A DNA stretch of 8,338 nucleotides, taken from the NCBI GenBank assembly GCA_017472105.1, contig JAFUQY010000043.1:1-8338 (forward strand), in the 5' to 3' direction. How positions within the stretch are numbered: position 1 is the stretch's first letter; each line of letters opens with the position of its first letter. This document shows, one piece after another, positions 6,002 to 8,338 of this stretch. Under the pieces are notes generated by a model, which saw only the letters and a list, made by a program, of their open reading frames with translations, ran no database searches and was not told the DNA's origin. The DNA is from Clostridia bacterium. Its GTDB lineage: Bacteria; Bacillota_A; Clostridia; Oscillospirales; CAG-272. A program made the translations under genes and the position numbers.

Positions 6002-8338
6002 ATGAAGAAATTTTCGATGAAGAGAATGACAGCGTGGCTTCTGAGCATTCTGATGATCGTCAGCATGCTTCCCACGACGGCTCTCGCAGGGGACATCTGG
6101 AGTGATATCGCAGCATATCACGCCTCGCAGGGCAACCTGAACGCCGCCGCGGGTACTTTGATTAATAAGTACACCGACGAGACAGGGGATGCGGACCTGA
6201 GCGGTGAAACGGCAGTCGCTGAGCCTCAGTCGACGGACGACCCAATATATGTCCTCGCCGGCGGTGACTTCCAGGAAGCTGGGGATCATGCCAACAGCGC
6301 GGCAAATGTCACCAATATTCTGGCGCAGGTAAGTCAGAAGTACACCACTATGGACGGCTTCCTGTTCATCGGTGACTACGACTGCGAAACGCATAACGAT
6401 GCTACCGAAACTGCAAACGGCATTACTGCACTCATGGGTGCGGTGCAGGGCAGTTACAGCAACCTCAATGACGCCAATTCCGTGCTCGTACAGGGCAACC
6501 ATGACTATATGGATTCCCGTATTGACGCGACCGGCGGGCATGATTTTGGCGGATACAGCGCATACGTGCTCAACGAAGACGACTACCCGAACGGCGGCGG
6601 CTCCCAGTCCGGTGTGCAGACTCTTGCCAACAATCTGAAAACATGGCTGGACGCGAAGGCTAATGAACAGTATTCTGCACCTATCTTCATCGTGTCGCAT
6701 CTTCCTCTGGCGTTCACTCCCCGTACGGTTACGCAGGGTGACGCGAAGTATGCAAAGTATATCTTTGATGTACTGAATGATGCGGGTGAAAATGGGCTGA
6801 ATATCATCTTCCTCCACGGCCATGACCACGCTTACGGTCCGGACAACTACATGGGCGGTGAAGCGATCTATCTCGCAGAAGGCGACAAGATCTGCATTGC
6901 CGAAGCGGGCAGTACAAGCGCATGGACGGAAGAAACGCTTAACTTTACCTACATGAACGCGGGCTATGTGGGCTATTATTCCGACGCTTACACCTACGTT
7001 ACAACCGCAGGTACGGACAAGCTCACCATGACTGTCTTTGCCATTACTGACAATGAAGTCACTGTTGAGCGGTACAGTGAGGACGGTCTGTACAATATGA
7101 AGTCTGCGGGTTACGACGGTTCTTATTCCAATACCAGTGTGACGAATGTATCCCTCGGTCTTCCCAAATACAGCACTGTTTATGCATCTCCTCAGACGAT
7201 TGCGCTGACTACTGCTTCTGCCGGTGAGGATGTCGGCACGATCGGTGAGTATGTTGGTGTTTCCAGTCTTGTTGAAGATGTAACCACCTCCGGCAATAAA
7301 TGGATTACAATCCAAGCTGCTAACAACGGAACGGAAGGCAGTGATCCGACTTATCAGTATGTACTGGATACCGATGGTATTGATTACGGTGAAGACAATA
7401 AGTATATTATTGTTGCAGCAAATCAGGCATTGGCTTTGAATGCGACAAGTGCTTCCAACGGTACTGCGGAATCCATCACTATCAGTGGTAACAATGCGAT
7501 TACTAACACTCGTGATTATGAATATCATTTTATCGAGACTGTTTATAATGGTACACGATATGAATTAATTACAAAAGGCGATGGTTCTTCCTACTTGTAT
7601 CAGCAAGATAGTGGTGTGCGTTATGGTACAAGAAGTTCTGTTAAATTCCAGATTAACCATCATGGAAGCGGAGTGTATGACATTCATGATATTGATGGTA
7701 CTAACTGGTACATTATTTATAATGGCGGTTGGACTGTTACAGAAACAACATCTTCACGTGTTCGCCTCTATAAATACACAGGAACAACTGGCGGCACAGC
7801 TGGCTCTATCTACGCCAAAATTGAAGGAAACACAGTCTACACAGTAGAGCAGGGAACATCTGCAACTCAGGCAATGGCAGCAGTAAAAGCTGGAATTACC
7901 GGCTACATTTCTTCAAACGCAGATGGATCTGAAGCAACTGAATTAGAAGATTCTAAACTTACTTGGAAATGGAAAAACACATATGCAAGTATGGTAACAG
8001 GCTCCTACTGGGTAGAAATCAGCTACAACGGAGTAGTTCTCGGTACAGTAGAAGTAAAAGTAGAACCAGGTGTTATCAATAACTATCCAGAATATCCTGA
8101 TGAAGGTGCTGTAAAAGTAAATAAAACAGCTACCGGTATTGATTTCCAGTCTTCCGGTATCGCACAGGTAGAATTATCTGCTTCTGGTGTACCTATTAAA
8201 AAGGGTGCGGATGTTATTATTATGCTCGATACATCTTCTTCTATGGCATACTGTTTGAATTGTAGTAATACTAGACATAGCACTTATGTGTGCGATCAAG
8301 GTGGTCAGACCCGAGCTCAGGCACTGGAAGAAACTTTA
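6002..8338 (+). CDS. Secreted multidomain surface protein: metallophosphatase plus vWA (partial, C-terminus missing)
   Basis: The frame is open for 779 codons from the ATG at 6002 to the window edge. A Sec signal peptide spans 1-29 (basic start, hydrophobic core, ALA before the cut), so the protein is exported. Residues about 80-365 form a calcineurin-like metallophosphatase with GGDFQ (87-91), GDYD (124-127), GNHD (165-168), SH (232-233) and GHDH (273-276). The usual D-x-H of the first motif is D-x-Q here. A beta-rich region of unknown family follows (about 395-595, containing YVLDTDGID at 453-461), then an Ig-like stretch (about 601-690). A vWA domain begins near 736, with the metal-site motif DTSSS at 743-747 followed by an insert with C751, C754 and C764. 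The substrate of the phosphatase is unknown; an adhesin or surface enzyme role is inferred. Codon use shifts strongly along the gene, from GC-rich in the phosphatase to AT-rich after about codon 500. Wall anchor or further repeats would lie beyond the window. Confidence 0.9.
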   Translation, partial: MKKFSMKRMTAWLLSILMIVSMLPTTALAGDIWSDIAAYHASQGNLNAAAGTLINKYTDETGDADLSGETAVAEPQSTDDPIYVLAGGDFQEAGDHANSAANVTNILAQVSQKYTTMDGFLFIGDYDCETHNDATETANGITALMGAVQGSYSNLNDANSVLVQGNHDYMDSRIDATGGHDFGGYSAYVLNEDDYPNGGGSQSGVQTLANNLKTWLDAKANEQYSAPIFIVSHLPLAFTPRTVTQGDAKYAKYIFDVLNDAGENGLNIIFLHGHDHAYGPDNYMGGEAIYLAEGDKICIAEAGSTSAWTEETLNFTYMNAGYVGYYSDAYTYVTTAGTDKLTMTVFAITDNEVTVERYSEDGLYNMKSAGYDGSYSNTSVTNVSLGLPKYSTVYASPQTIALTTASAGEDVGTIGEYVGVSSLVEDVTTSGNKWITIQAANNGTEGSDPTYQYVLDTDGIDYGEDNKYIIVAANQALALNATSASNGTAESITISGNNAITNTRDYEYHFIETVYNGTRYELITKGDGSSYLYQQDSGVRYGTRSSVKFQINHHGSGVYDIHDIDGTNWYIIYNGGWTVTETTSSRVRLYKYTGTTGGTAGSIYAKIEGNTVYTVEQGTSATQAMAAVKAGITGYISSNADGSEATELEDSKLTWKWKNTYASMVTGSYWVEISYNGVVLGTVEVKVEPGVINNYPEYPDEGAVKVNKTATGIDFQSSGIAQVELSASGVPIKKGADVIIMLDTSSSMAYCLNCSNTRHSTYVCDQGGQTRAQALEETL

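Noticed and set aside
5834..7528. A 564-codon open frame on the minus strand opposite the surface-protein gene
   Set aside because: Its protein is rich in Cys, Arg, Val and Ile with no motif. The plus frame has a signal peptide and full phosphatase motifs with a perfect promoter and ribosome site. The antisense frame is a codon-bias shadow.
1..8338. CRISPR array, tRNA, rRNA, insertion sequence or attachment site
   Set aside because: I found no regularly spaced repeats, cloverleaf-like segments, transposase motifs or terminal inverted repeats in the window.

Overview
The window looks like a chromosomal segment from a Gram-positive gut anaerobe of the Clostridia (an Oscillospiraceae/Ruminococcaceae-like genome). 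This is inferred from strong AAGGAGG-type ribosome binding sites, sigma-A promoters with extended -10 elements, a class II (Firmicute-type) galT, BspA-type leucine-rich repeats and a large secreted vWA protein. Four protein genes fill almost all of it. Three are read leftward (minus strand) and one rightward. The two outermost genes run off the window edges.

Left part, minus strand. Positions 1-1899 hold most of a transmembrane Ser/Thr kinase. It has an intact cytoplasmic kinase domain, one membrane helix, a Thr/Pro-rich stalk, a bacterial Ig-like domain and BspA-type leucine-rich repeats predicted to lie outside the cell. Its C-terminus lies beyond base 1. It has its own extended -10 promoter and is insulated from galT by a Rho-independent terminator at 2078-2122.

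Middle, minus strand. A GH36 alpha-galactosidase (3811-5667) is followed 170 bp downstream by galT (2144-3640). Together they suggest a small galactoside-use unit: cytoplasmic alpha-galactosidase frees galactose, and GalT carries out the uridylyl-transfer step of the Leloir pathway. No galK or galE is in the window. Each gene has its own promoter, and the two promoters share 15 of 17 bases around the -10 box. I see no good terminator between them, so readthrough is also likely.

Right part. A 334-bp divergent intergenic region (5668-6001) carries the alpha-galactosidase promoter, a leftward terminator with no leftward gene in front of it in this window, a near-perfect rightward promoter, and a roughly 140-nt leader with three possible hairpins. 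It drives a secreted multidomain protein (6002 to beyond 8338): signal peptide, calcineurin-like metallophosphatase, beta-rich middle regions and the start of a vWA domain. Within this single open frame, third-position GC falls from about 63% in the phosphatase part to about 27% in the C-terminal part (hand count). The gene therefore looks mosaic, and this is the most unusual signal in the window.
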